A DNA stretch of 64,000 nt from Bordetella genomosp. 1 (lineage in GTDB: Bacteria > Pseudomonadota > Gammaproteobacteria > Burkholderiales > Burkholderiaceae_B), in the NCBI RefSeq assembly GCF_002261335.1, contig NZ_NEVL01000004.1, positions 558,001-622,000 of the forward strand. The letters are read 5' to 3'. Both the position numbers and the translations under genes were made by a program. The notes under the pieces were generated by a model. It did not search any database, was not told the DNA's origin, and saw only the letters and a program-made list of their open reading frames with translations. Of the stretch, positions 18,043 to 26,000 are shown piece after piece (the stretch's first letter is position 1; every line of letters starts with the position of its first letter).

Positions 18043-18273
18043 ATGGTCCAACCCGCCATGACGCTGTGCCAGCCCGCGATCGTGGTATCCGAGGCGCATG
18101 CCTGCGCCATCGCCTATGTCTGGGCGCGCCGCAACGAGATCGCCCCGCAGAAGGTGGAGCGTCTCGCGCAAGAGTGGTTCGCAGGCCGTGGCAATGCAAA
18201 CCAGCGCACCTGGACGTCGCTCATCGAATTTCTGCGGAGCCGGTTGCCGCACGCCGCCTACGCCAATCTCTGA
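18043..18273 (+). CDS. Small protein, paralogue A of a local pair
   Basis: 76 aa if started at ATG 18043; a start at 18058 is equally possible. The sequence SEAHACAIAYVWARRN and RTWTSLIEFLRSRLPHAA aligns without large gaps to the product of 18766-19005. It is soluble and all-helical by appearance. No known family. Confidence 0.5.
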   Translation: MVQPAMTLCQPAIVVSEAHACAIAYVWARRNEIAPQKVERLAQEWFAGRGNANQRTWTSLIEFLRSRLPHAAYANL

Positions 18274-18285
18274 GGGGGCCGCCGA

Positions 18286-18573
18286 TCAGGCGAACTGGAG
18301 ATCGTCCAGTGCCCGCATGCCCGCGTCCCAGGCTTCATCGTAGGTGCTGAAGCGTTCCGCCGTTTCGGTCACGCAATGGAGCAGCCCCGCGGCCTCGTCC
18401 AGCGTCACGAGGCGCCAGAAAAAGCTCATCACATTGGGCTGGAGCACTTCCAGCGTGCTGACCAGAGAGGTACCGACATGCTTCCACACGGCTCTGCGTT
18501 CGACGCAAGCCGCCACTCCCCACCCTTCTTCTGCCTCGTGACGCCCTGGTTTTCCGGGCCACGCGCAGATCAC
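18286..18573 (-). CDS. Small hypothetical protein, start uncertain
   Basis: Up to 95 aa. The C-terminal two thirds (FFWRLVTLDEAAGLLHCVTE and ERFSTYDEAWDAGMRALDDL) looks like coding sequence; the first 30 residues do not and the true start may be a GTG near 18492. No family is recognised. It lies between the two paralogous small genes, on the opposite strand. Confidence 0.35.
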   Translation of the reverse strand: MICAWPGKPGRHEAEEGWGVAACVERRAVWKHVGTSLVSTLEVLQPNVMSFFWRLVTLDEAAGLLHCVTETAERFSTYDEAWDAGMRALDDLQFA

Positions 18574-18765
18574 TCCCGACCGAAAGCCCGCCGCCCGTCA
18601 GGCCGATGCCTTCCCGCACCGGTCCGGCGGGGTCCGCGCTGCACGCGTTTCGCGCCGCCCGCCGGCCCGATCGCCGACGCAGCCGATCCGTGCTGCGCAC
18701 CCACGCCCGTGGAGTGCGGCCGGCCGCGGGCACCACACCGGCCTTCACCGGCCAAGGAATTCATC

Positions 18766-19005
18766 ATGCGCGCTGCGGAACAGATCATTTCAGAACAACA
18801 ACAGGCCCGCAAAGTGGCCACCCTCTGGGCCGACTCGCACGGCCAGGCCGTCCTGCCTTGCGTGGAATGCGCGGAACACTGGTTCCGTCAGAGCCTGCCC
18901 ATCCACGAACGCACCTGGCGCACCCTGGAAATGCACCTGCGTGCGCATTTCCCGCTGCGCGCGTCGCGCTCCGACGACATGCCGGCGAGCAACCGGCCGC
19001 ACTGA
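18766..19005 (+). CDS. Small protein, paralogue B of a local pair
   Basis: 79 aa from ATG 18766, with AAGGAA about 8 nt upstream. The core SEQQQARKVATLWADSHGQ, AEHWF and RTWRTLEMHLRAHFPLRA matches the product of 18043-18273 at the same spacing (SE, A, WA, WF, RTW, L, LR, P, A). Function unknown. It lies 90 bp upstream of the autotransporter gene on the same strand. Confidence 0.55.
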   Translation: MRAAEQIISEQQQARKVATLWADSHGQAVLPCVECAEHWFRQSLPIHERTWRTLEMHLRAHFPLRASRSDDMPASNRPH

Positions 19006-19095
19006 CGCGCGGCGCCGGCACGGGCCCGCGGCGTTCTCGCTGGCCCGTGGAACGTTTTTCTCGCTTTTGTCACTCAGGACGAAAGGGAGAATGCC

Positions 19096-21792
19096 GTGAT
19101 CGAAGTCCGAGTCCATCCACCGCGCCGCCGAAGTGCACCGCATGTCCTGAGCGCGTTGACGCTGGCCCTGCTGGCGCTGGGCCGGCCGGACTGCGCGCAG
19201 GCGGCCCGGGACTGGTTCGATGGCGCCACCTGGAGTGATGGACAGGTGCCCGACGCGACCAGCGCCAAGGAGATATCCGGTCCCGACCCGGTGTCCCTGG
19301 CCGGCGCCGGCGTCGTGCAACTCCTTCGCATCGGGCAGTTCGGGGTGGGCGAGCTCAACGTCGCGGGCGCCGCCGCCAGCCTCACGGGCTCGAATTTCTC
19401 GGTCGGCATCAACGGCGGCACGGGGATCCTGACGCTCGAAGACAACGCGCGCTGGACCGCCACCGACATCGACCTCGGCGCCACGGTGGGGTCGCGCGGC
19501 GACGTCACCGTCGATGCCAGCACGGTGAACGCCGCCGCGATATCCATCGCGGGATCCGGAACGGCCACCTTCGTGGTGCGCAACGGCGGCGTCGTCCGCA
19601 CCACCAGCACGGTAATGGGCGAATGGGGCGGGGGTATCGCCACGCTCGTGCTGAGCGGAGACGGCTCGGAATGGCGCAGCACGGGCCAGGTCGACCTCGG
19701 CATGTGGTCCAGCGCCACCGTGAATGTCTCCGCCGGCGCCGCCTTCGAGACGCTTTCGGGCGCCACGCTGGGCCGGCTGCACCGCGACGCCAGCGCCACG
19801 GTCAACGTCAGCGGCGCCCGCAGCACCTGGTATTCCGAGGGAACGGTGGTGCTGGGCGACCTGGGCCGCGCCATCGTCACCGTCGCGGAAGGCGGCAACC
19901 TGACCGCGCCGCGGCTGGTGATCGCCCAGGGGGCGTCGGCCAATGGCCGGCTCGCCATCGGCGGCGACCTGGGCCTGGCGCCCCGCGCGGGCGGCACCCT
20001 GGACGTGGGCGCCATCGAATTCGGCGCGGGCACCGGCACGCTGGTCTTCAATGTGACGGGCAGCCCCGTCACGTACGCCGGCACGATCGCCGGCGCCGGC
20101 GACGTGCGCATCGCGGCGGGCAGCGTGATCTTCACCGGCGACAGTGCCGCGGTGGCCGGCGCATCCGGCGATCCGCGCACCTACGTGGACGGCGGCTCGC
20201 TCACGCTGCGCGGCGGCACGCTGCGCGGCACGGTGGCCGTGGCAAACGGCGCGCGCCTCGGCGGCGACGGCAGCGTCGGCAGCACCACGCTGGCGGCGGG
20301 CAGCGTGTTCGCGCCCAGCGGCAGCGCACCGTTCAAGGTCAATGGCGACCTCACGTTCAACCCCAACTCGGTGTTCGAGGTGTCGGCCGCGCCCGACGGC
20401 AGCAGCAGCCGGGTCGTCGTCAGCGGCGCCGCCAACCTCGCCGGTTCGGTGCTGCACGTCGGCGCCGCCGGCACCTACGCGCCCTACCAGCGCTACACCA
20501 TCCTGCAGGCGAACACGCTCAACGGCACCTTCGGCAGCGTCACGTCCAACTACGCCTACCTCACGCCCGCGCTGGCCTACGAAGGCCAGGACGTGCTGCT
20601 GGAGCTGGGCCGCAAGCCGGTGCCCGACTCGGGCGGCTCGCGACCGATCACGTTCGCAGACCAGGCGCGCACCGGCAACCAGCGCGCCGTCGCCGACGCG
20701 CTCGAGACGCTGCCGACCGACAACCCGATCCACCAGGCCGTGCTGACCTTGCCGGAGGGCGCGCCCCCGGCCGCGCTCGCGCAGCTCGCGGGTGAATCGC
20801 ATGCCGGCGCGGTGGGCGCGCTCAACGGCCTGGCGGGCGCGGCCCGCAGCGTTCCGTTCAGCCAGCTGCGACGCGGACTGGGGGCCTCGGCCCTGCCCGG
20901 CGCGCCGACCGCCAGCGCGGGCACCAGCGACGCGCCGCTGTCGGCCGCCACGCTGCCCACGTCCGGCGCGCTGCCGGCCTGGGCCCAGGTCGTGGGCCAG
21001 TGGCAGACCAGCGGCGGCAACGACGGCATCGCGCGCACGCGGCAGCACACCGGCGGCTTCTTTGCCGGCGCCGACACCGCCGTGGGCGGCGGCTGGCGGC
21101 TCGGCGGCGCGCTCGGCGTCACCAACAGCAAACTCAGCGTGGGCAGCCTGGACAGCAGCACCGACATCGACAGCTACAGCGCGACGCTCTACGGCGGCCG
21201 CCGCTTCGAGGCCGGCCCCGGCCACATCAACGTGCTGCTGGGCGCGGCCTATACCTGGCACGACATCGCCAGCGAGCGCAACGTCTCCTTCGCGGGCGTG
21301 AACCAGCAATTGACCGCCGACTACGGCGCGAGCTCGAGCCAGCTGTTCGGCGAAGTGGGCTACGGCCTGCCGGTGGGCGAAGCCAGTGTCATCGAGCCCT
21401 ATGCCGGGCTGGCCTTCAACGACCAGCGCGTGCGCGGCTTCAACGAAGCGGGCGGCTCGGCGGCGCTGCAGGGCAAGCGTCAGCACGACCAGACCACCAC
21501 GACCACGCTGGGCCTGCGCGGCGCGACGCGCTGGGACAGCCTCACGCTGAGCGCCGGCGCGGGCTGGCGCTACACCCTGGGCGACGTGGCCTCGCGCAGC
21601 CGGCTGGCCTTCGCCGACAGCGCGGTGTTCACCGTGGCGGGCGCGCCGATCGCGCGCAACGCGCTGGTCACCGAGCTGGGCATGGCGTGGCGGGCCTCGC
21701 GCGCACTCGCCCTGTCGCTCACCTATGACGGCGAATACGGCGGCAGCAGCCGCCAGCATGCGGCCACGCTGCGCGCCAACTGGGCGTTCTGA
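19096..21792 (+). CDS. Classical autotransporter (type Va)
   Basis: 898 aa from a GTG with AGGGAG 7 nt upstream. Signal peptide about 1-36, cleaving after AQA. The passenger (about 37-600) is a beta-helix made of Gly/Ser/Val-rich repeats, including units of the ATVNVSGARSTWYSEGTVVL kind typical of autotransporter 'PEP-CTERM beta repeats', and an A-K-P-x-P linker region near 515. The translocator domain starts about residue 620 (PAWAQVVGQWQ) and ends in a C-terminal Phe, as needed for BAM recognition. No RGD or protease triad was seen, so an adhesin-like role is likelier than an enzymatic one. Confidence 0.88.
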   Translation: MIEVRVHPPRRRSAPHVLSALTLALLALGRPDCAQAARDWFDGATWSDGQVPDATSAKEISGPDPVSLAGAGVVQLLRIGQFGVGELNVAGAAASLTGSNFSVGINGGTGILTLEDNARWTATDIDLGATVGSRGDVTVDASTVNAAAISIAGSGTATFVVRNGGVVRTTSTVMGEWGGGIATLVLSGDGSEWRSTGQVDLGMWSSATVNVSAGAAFETLSGATLGRLHRDASATVNVSGARSTWYSEGTVVLGDLGRAIVTVAEGGNLTAPRLVIAQGASANGRLAIGGDLGLAPRAGGTLDVGAIEFGAGTGTLVFNVTGSPVTYAGTIAGAGDVRIAAGSVIFTGDSAAVAGASGDPRTYVDGGSLTLRGGTLRGTVAVANGARLGGDGSVGSTTLAAGSVFAPSGSAPFKVNGDLTFNPNSVFEVSAAPDGSSSRVVVSGAANLAGSVLHVGAAGTYAPYQRYTILQANTLNGTFGSVTSNYAYLTPALAYEGQDVLLELGRKPVPDSGGSRPITFADQARTGNQRAVADALETLPTDNPIHQAVLTLPEGAPPAALAQLAGESHAGAVGALNGLAGAARSVPFSQLRRGLGASALPGAPTASAGTSDAPLSAATLPTSGALPAWAQVVGQWQTSGGNDGIARTRQHTGGFFAGADTAVGGGWRLGGALGVTNSKLSVGSLDSSTDIDSYSATLYGGRRFEAGPGHINVLLGAAYTWHDIASERNVSFAGVNQQLTADYGASSSQLFGEVGYGLPVGEASVIEPYAGLAFNDQRVRGFNEAGGSAALQGKRQHDQTTTTTLGLRGATRWDSLTLSAGAGWRYTLGDVASRSRLAFADSAVFTVAGAPIARNALVTELGMAWRASRALALSLTYDGEYGGSSRQHAATLRANWAF

Positions 21793-22031
21793 CGCGGCGG
21801 GATCGGCCCCGCCGGTCCGCCCGCTGTGCTGACCCGGGCGCGTCACGCAGCCCGCGCGATCGCGCCCGGGCGCCGCTTTTCCGACTCGCGGTTGAACGCG
21901 CCCGCGCTCGCCGGCAAGGGGCGGGCACGCCAGATGCTATCCCTCGCGCGGGGACTCCCCGCAGGCCGGGCCGCTCGCCCGCGCCACGGGGGCCCCCTCT
22001 CAGTATCGAGATCCTATCCAGAGGGAACATC

Positions 22032-22922
22032 ATGCAGACCACTCAACCTGTCTCCGCCTACGCAGCGCCCGGCGTCGAATCGCCGTTCTCCGCCGTGTCC
22101 TGGGGCGCCGTGATCGCCGGGGCCGTCATCGCGGCCGCGGTCTCCGCCATGCTGGTGACGGGCGGCACCGGGCTCGGCTTCCTGACGATGTCGCCCTGGC
22201 AGAACGAGGGCGCATCGGCCTCCGCCATCGCGATCGGCACGATTGCCTGGCTCCTGCTGAGCCAGATCATTGCCTATGGCGTGGCCGGCTACATCACCGG
22301 CCGTCTGCGCACCAAGTGGACCAGCACGTCGCGCGACGAGGTGTATTTCCGCGATACCGCGCACGGCTTCCTGGTGTGGGCGCTGAGCGCCGTGGTGGGC
22401 CTGATCCTGATCGGCTCGACGCTCGCCTCGGTGGTGTCCGGCACGGCAAAGACCGGCGCAGCGCTGGCGGGTGCCGGCGTGGGTGGCGCGACGGCCGCCG
22501 TCGGCCAGGCCGCGCAGTCCGGCTCCAGCCCGATCTCGCTGGACTACTTCACCGACACGCTGATGCGCCCGAACGACCCGGCGACCGCCACCGATCGCGG
22601 CGACGCCCGCCAGGAAGCGTCCCGCATCCTGGCGCGCAGCCTCGCCAACGGCAAGGTGTCGGACGCGGACCGCGACTATCTGGTGAAGCTGATTGCCCAG
22701 CGCACCGGCGTCGACGAAGCCACGGCACGCCAGCGCCTGACCGATGTCGAAACCCAGGCCAAGCAGGCCGCCGAGGAGGCCGAGAAGAAGGCCCGCGAGG
22801 CCGCTGACGCCGCCCGCAAGGCCGCCGCCGCGTTCGCGCTGTGGGCCTTCGCCTCGATGCTGATCGGCGCCTTCGTCGCCAGCTTCGCCGCCACCATCGG
22901 CGGCCGCGCGCGCGATCTGTGA
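22032..22922 (+). CDS. Membrane protein of unknown function
   Basis: 296 aa with AGAGGGA 8 nt before the ATG. Membrane segments at about 23-44, 63-88, 109-133 and 265-290. Between the third and fourth lies a long soluble part ending in a charged Ala/Glu/Lys coiled-coil (TDVETQAKQAAEEAEKKARE). Similar proteins are widespread in alpha- and betaproteobacteria, but no function is known to me. A terminator follows. Confidence 0.65.
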   Translation: MQTTQPVSAYAAPGVESPFSAVSWGAVIAGAVIAAAVSAMLVTGGTGLGFLTMSPWQNEGASASAIAIGTIAWLLLSQIIAYGVAGYITGRLRTKWTSTSRDEVYFRDTAHGFLVWALSAVVGLILIGSTLASVVSGTAKTGAALAGAGVGGATAAVGQAAQSGSSPISLDYFTDTLMRPNDPATATDRGDARQEASRILARSLANGKVSDADRDYLVKLIAQRTGVDEATARQRLTDVETQAKQAAEEAEKKAREAADAARKAAAAFALWAFASMLIGAFVASFAATIGGRARDL

Positions 22923-22980
22923 CACAGGCCCGAACCCGTGGCGTGCCGCCTGGCGGGGCGCCGCGGGTAAATGTGGCAGG

Positions 22981-23003
22981 AAGGGGCGCAAGCCCCTTTT
23001 TTT
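22981..23003 (+). terminator. Rho-independent terminator after the membrane protein gene
   Basis: A 7-bp stem AAGGGGC/GCCCCTT closes on a GCAA tetraloop and runs into seven T residues. It marks the left limit of the AT-richer block. Confidence 0.8.
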
Positions 23004-23331
23004 CGTTCTGATTCAAGAGCGAGATTACCCAAATCGCGCGACGGCTTTGTCTCCGGGCCAATACACACGAGCACCGAAGGCCGCGCGATACCCGCCCCGG
23101 CAAACCATCGCCGCACGCCGACCGCCATGCGACTATCGATCAGATATGTCATTCGCCGCCGGGCGATACGCGTCTTTGAAACATGCCGCAGATTCGCGGG
23201 ATGCGACCCAGACATCACACCGTCGACCATTTGCAGAACGAAGCTCATTTTTTTCGCACCTTCAAACCCTTGTCCTTTCGGTAACTTGTGCGCACAACGA
23301 TCTGCCTCGTATCGGGATATGGAATGAGCAT
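23004..23331. other. Gene-free left flank of the AT-richer block
   Basis: No convincing gene. It contains a T-rich tract (23250-23257) and a perfect 12-bp palindrome TTGTGCGCACAA at 23286-23297, 34 bp before the first island gene, which may be an operator. No copy of the tRNA-His 3' end was found here by eye. Confidence 0.4.
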
Positions 23332-23727
23332 ATGGTTACCAACGGCACGACCAGCCATGGCAATACGCTTGCCCATACGTATGGAATAGTCAGTACGCTC
23401 TGCGGCGTGATTGGCCTGTTCCTGTCATTGCTTTCAGGGAAAAGCGCCTATCAATGGCTGCTCGTCGCAAGCGGGTGGGTAGTTGCGTCTTTTCTGGCAT
23501 GGTTCCTCATCAGGACGTCCGACAAGCTGACCAGGATCATCGATGCTCACGATTCGCGCACGCACGATGATGCGCGCCGTATTGGCCAACTCGAAGAAAG
23601 AGTCGTCGACCTTCAACAAGAAATCGATAGACGCCTCGCCACCATGGATTACCTGAGCAGTCGCCTGATTGCGAGCCCGGCGCTTCCCAGGCGCGCATCT
23701 ACACAAGACCCCGCCACACCGGAGTAG
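23332..23727 (+). CDS. Membrane-anchored coiled-coil protein, island gene 1
   Basis: 131 aa. Two membrane helices close together (about 17-36 and 40-61) are followed by a charged coiled-coil (DDARRIGQLEERVVDLQQEI, about 82-101) and a polar tail. The frame is open far upstream but ATG 23332 is the first start giving a protein-like N-terminus. It ends 2 bp before the beta-family gene on the same strand, so the two are almost certainly co-expressed. No family is recognised. Base composition is visibly lower in GC than the flanks. Confidence 0.6.
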   Translation: MVTNGTTSHGNTLAHTYGIVSTLCGVIGLFLSLLSGKSAYQWLLVASGWVVASFLAWFLIRTSDKLTRIIDAHDSRTHDDARRIGQLEERVVDLQQEIDRRLATMDYLSSRLIASPALPRRASTQDPATPE

Positions 23728-23729
23728 AT

Positions 23730-24797
23730 ATGACTTCGATCGATTTTGAAGATCTGCGGTATTACCCAGCATTGCGCACGCCGGGCGCCGAGATTCGTGG
23801 ACTTTCCATGCTCGATGAGGCGCGAAAAGCCCGCATCATCCCGCTTATCACTCTCGGAAAATGGCCAAAAAGCGATGACTTTTCACGTTCGCTTTCCAAA
23901 GCTCGAGAAGCGATGGGGAACCAGCCATTTTTCCTGGATCTGCCCGATGACGTGCGCCACCATAGCAGCACAAGCATCGCATTGGCAGATTCCGCCGAAA
24001 ACTTTTCCGCCTGGAGGGAATTTGTCGGCGCACATTCCAACGTGATCCCTGTTGTCCAGACGTCCCAAGGAAACAGGCGCCAGATCGTCCAACAAGCGTT
24101 GAGCCTCGAGGAGGCTCACCAATACCTTGGCTTCCGAATTCGCGATTTCCAGAGGGATACGCCACTGGTGATTGCTGCACTGAGCGCGCTGACGCGGGTT
24201 CAAAATGCAATGGTGTTCGTGGACGCGCAATACATTCGCTCCGCCCTTCCGGCGTACATTGCGGCGGTCACCGCGGCGATCAACTCCATTCGAACGGAAG
24301 TCCCGGAAACTCAAATCACGGTTCTATCGACCAGCTTTCCGTCTGCGCGAACGCAGTTTTTCGACGCGAGCCGCGAACGTGGCACGATTCCGATCCTGGA
24401 TCGCGAGTTGCACCAAAGCATAGGCGGCAACAGCGTCGCATCCTATGGCGACTATGGTTCGATTCACGCCGTTATCTATGATGACCAACCGATCATGAAG
24501 TGGTCACCCACGATAGACTACGCCCAGGAGTACGACTGGGTATTTGAGCGTCGACCGGGGAAGGAGAGCAACACCGAAGGGTATCGCGAAGCGGCACAGG
24601 GCTTACTGAACCGCTTTCCTCACGTAGAGCAGTCAGATATCTGGGGAGACCAGATGATCCTGGAGGCTGCAGAAGGCCAACCTTTCGGTGCCTCACCGCA
24701 AAGCTGGATATCGGTGCGTGTAAATCTGCATCTCACTCGGCAGATCGACCTGGCTTACCAAGCGCCTGACGACAGTGAAGACGAGTTTGATTTTTGA
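23730..24797 (+). CDS. Beta-family protein (PF14350-like), island gene 2
   Basis: 355 aa. The length and the sequence course (DFEDLRYYPALRTPGAEIRG near the N-terminus; repeated strand-helix units such as ARIIPLITLGKWP, NVIPVVQTSQ and MVFVDAQYI; then GSIHAVIYDDQ and a YDWVFER element) fit the beta-protein family named from a phage T4 homologue. The strand-helix repeats suggest a TIM-barrel-like fold. Function is unknown to me. It is paired with the membrane/coiled-coil gene upstream and abuts the convergent sce7726-like gene (3 bp between stops). Confidence 0.65.
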   Translation: MTSIDFEDLRYYPALRTPGAEIRGLSMLDEARKARIIPLITLGKWPKSDDFSRSLSKAREAMGNQPFFLDLPDDVRHHSSTSIALADSAENFSAWREFVGAHSNVIPVVQTSQGNRRQIVQQALSLEEAHQYLGFRIRDFQRDTPLVIAALSALTRVQNAMVFVDAQYIRSALPAYIAAVTAAINSIRTEVPETQITVLSTSFPSARTQFFDASRERGTIPILDRELHQSIGGNSVASYGDYGSIHAVIYDDQPIMKWSPTIDYAQEYDWVFERRPGKESNTEGYREAAQGLLNRFPHVEQSDIWGDQMILEAAEGQPFGASPQSWISVRVNLHLTRQIDLAYQAPDDSEDEFDF

Positions 24798-24800
24798 GAG

Positions 24801-25487
24801 TCAGACAGGGCGTTGACGTGGAATCGCTGCCATGTTGCCGCTCACCGTTGCGACCGCCCGCAAATATTCCTGGATTCGCAAACGATGTTGTTCGACCGGA
24901 TCATGGGCATTGCGCCTCATCGTTTTCGCTTGACGGATTTTCAAGGCGCGCTGGGGAGACCGCAGATATCGAATTGCCGCATCTCTCACCCGTAAAACGG
25001 GGAGTTCGGAAGCGGCAAGAAGCAGGTCCTCCCGCTTCCGTCCCGTCGACTTGCATCCTGCCTCCGCAAGCAAAGGGATCAGGGCCTTGACAGGTAAGTA
25101 ACTCAACCAGGCCTGCAAACCGAGGGAGCTCGCTAACGTGGCTTCCCTGAGCTTGACCAAACCGCTTTCACTGACTTCCCACACGCCGACCGGTTCTTCG
25201 ACCGTCGCAAGCACGGCCGACGTATGACAAGGCGCACAAACCACCGTGACTCGCTCGAAGTGCTTCAGATAGGTGGCAATCTGACCTGGCAAGCGGGTGA
25301 GATTGTCCCGCTCCCCTTTTATCTCGAAGGCGGAGAGGTGGCCATTGATAAGAACGACATCCGCACGCCGGGCGAATTGGGCCACGCAGAGCTCACTGAG
25401 CAGACGAGCACGGCCATCGACTTCCTCTGCACGGAGGTGCCGAGTGAGAAGACGCTTGATCTGCTTCTCTCCTAAGACGGCTGCCAT
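24801..25487 (-). CDS. sce7726-like protein with PD-(D/E)XK nuclease core, island gene 3
   Basis: 228 aa. The motif series Glu32, Asp43 (ARRADVVLIN), Glu55 and Lys57 (LSAFEIKGER), then Gln69 (LPGQIATYLKHFERVTVV), reads as a PD-(D/E)XK core with the following helix Gln found in many restriction-like nucleases. The overall course resembles the sce7726 family, often found beside sce7725/beta-type genes. The rest is helical (ALIPLLAEAGCKSTGRKRED). No clear ribosome site precedes ATG 25487. It is convergent with the beta gene. Nuclease activity is inferred, not shown. Confidence 0.6.
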   Translation of the reverse strand: MAAVLGEKQIKRLLTRHLRAEEVDGRARLLSELCVAQFARRADVVLINGHLSAFEIKGERDNLTRLPGQIATYLKHFERVTVVCAPCHTSAVLATVEEPVGVWEVSESGLVKLREATLASSLGLQAWLSYLPVKALIPLLAEAGCKSTGRKREDLLLAASELPVLRVRDAAIRYLRSPQRALKIRQAKTMRRNAHDPVEQHRLRIQEYLRAVATVSGNMAAIPRQRPV

Positions 25488-25613
25488 AGTTCGTCGCGCA
25501 AACGCTCAAAAGACGATGGGATTGTAGCCAAGACGTCAGGCCGTGGCGGAGGTGCTGCTGAATGGCACCCCAAACGCGGACTGTTTGCGGCGCTCTTTAT
25601 TGAAGCAGAAAAG

Positions 25614-25649
25614 AAAAAGGCACTTGGGCTTTCGCCCGAGTGCCTTTTT
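25614..25649. terminator. Strong bidirectional terminator
   Basis: An 11-bp stem (GGCACTTGGGC/GCCCGAGTGCC, one wobble) with a TTTC loop is flanked by five A on the left and five T on the right, so it works on both strands. On the minus strand it lies 23 nt downstream of tRNA-His and separates the tRNA from the island. Confidence 0.9.
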
Positions 25650-25672
25650 CTAGCGGTTTCCCGCAAATACGG

Positions 25673-25749
25673 TGGGGTGGCTGATGGGGCTCGAACCCAC
25701 GACAACTGGAATCACAATCCAGGACTCTACCAACTGAGCTACAGCCACC
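25673..25749 (-). tRNA. tRNA-His (anticodon GTG)
   Basis: 77 nt including an encoded CCA (25673-25675). It begins GGTGGCTGTAGCTCAGTTGG, has anticodon GTG in the loop of CTGGATTGTGATTCCAG, T-arm GGGTTCGAGCCCC and ends ATCAGCCACCCCA. The extra 5' G opposite C73, the identity element for histidine, is present. It carries the only tRNA-His seen here and its 3' side faces the AT-richer island. Confidence 0.97.
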
Positions 25750-26000
25750 GCTGCAAAGAGTACGAACTATAGCACGTTTTTTGGAATGTGCGCCAGTCGG
25801 TGATGGAAATGTCGCCTTGGGCGGGATTTTTTTTGCGGCGGGCGGGCGTCGGGGTGGGTCGGTCGGCGGCCCGCCCCCGCCGCGCGCCGCGGCTTGCTAT
25901 CCTTGCCCCACGACAACGGGGCCGCATGCGTCTTGCCGGCCCGGATGAGCCTGGCCGCGCCATGCGGGGCGCCGGCCGGCCGACGGACTCAGGAAGGGAT

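Noticed and set aside
18790-21846. Minus-strand open frame of about 1000 codons opposite the autotransporter
   Set aside because: Composition is Ala/Gly/Arg/Gln-rich with no domain and mirrors codon bias of the real plus-strand gene; it is a GC-rich shadow.
23004-25672. Attachment-site direct repeats around the island
   Set aside because: No copy of the tRNA-His 3' end was found by eye near 23000 or 25550, and no integrase gene is present, so att sites were not annotated.
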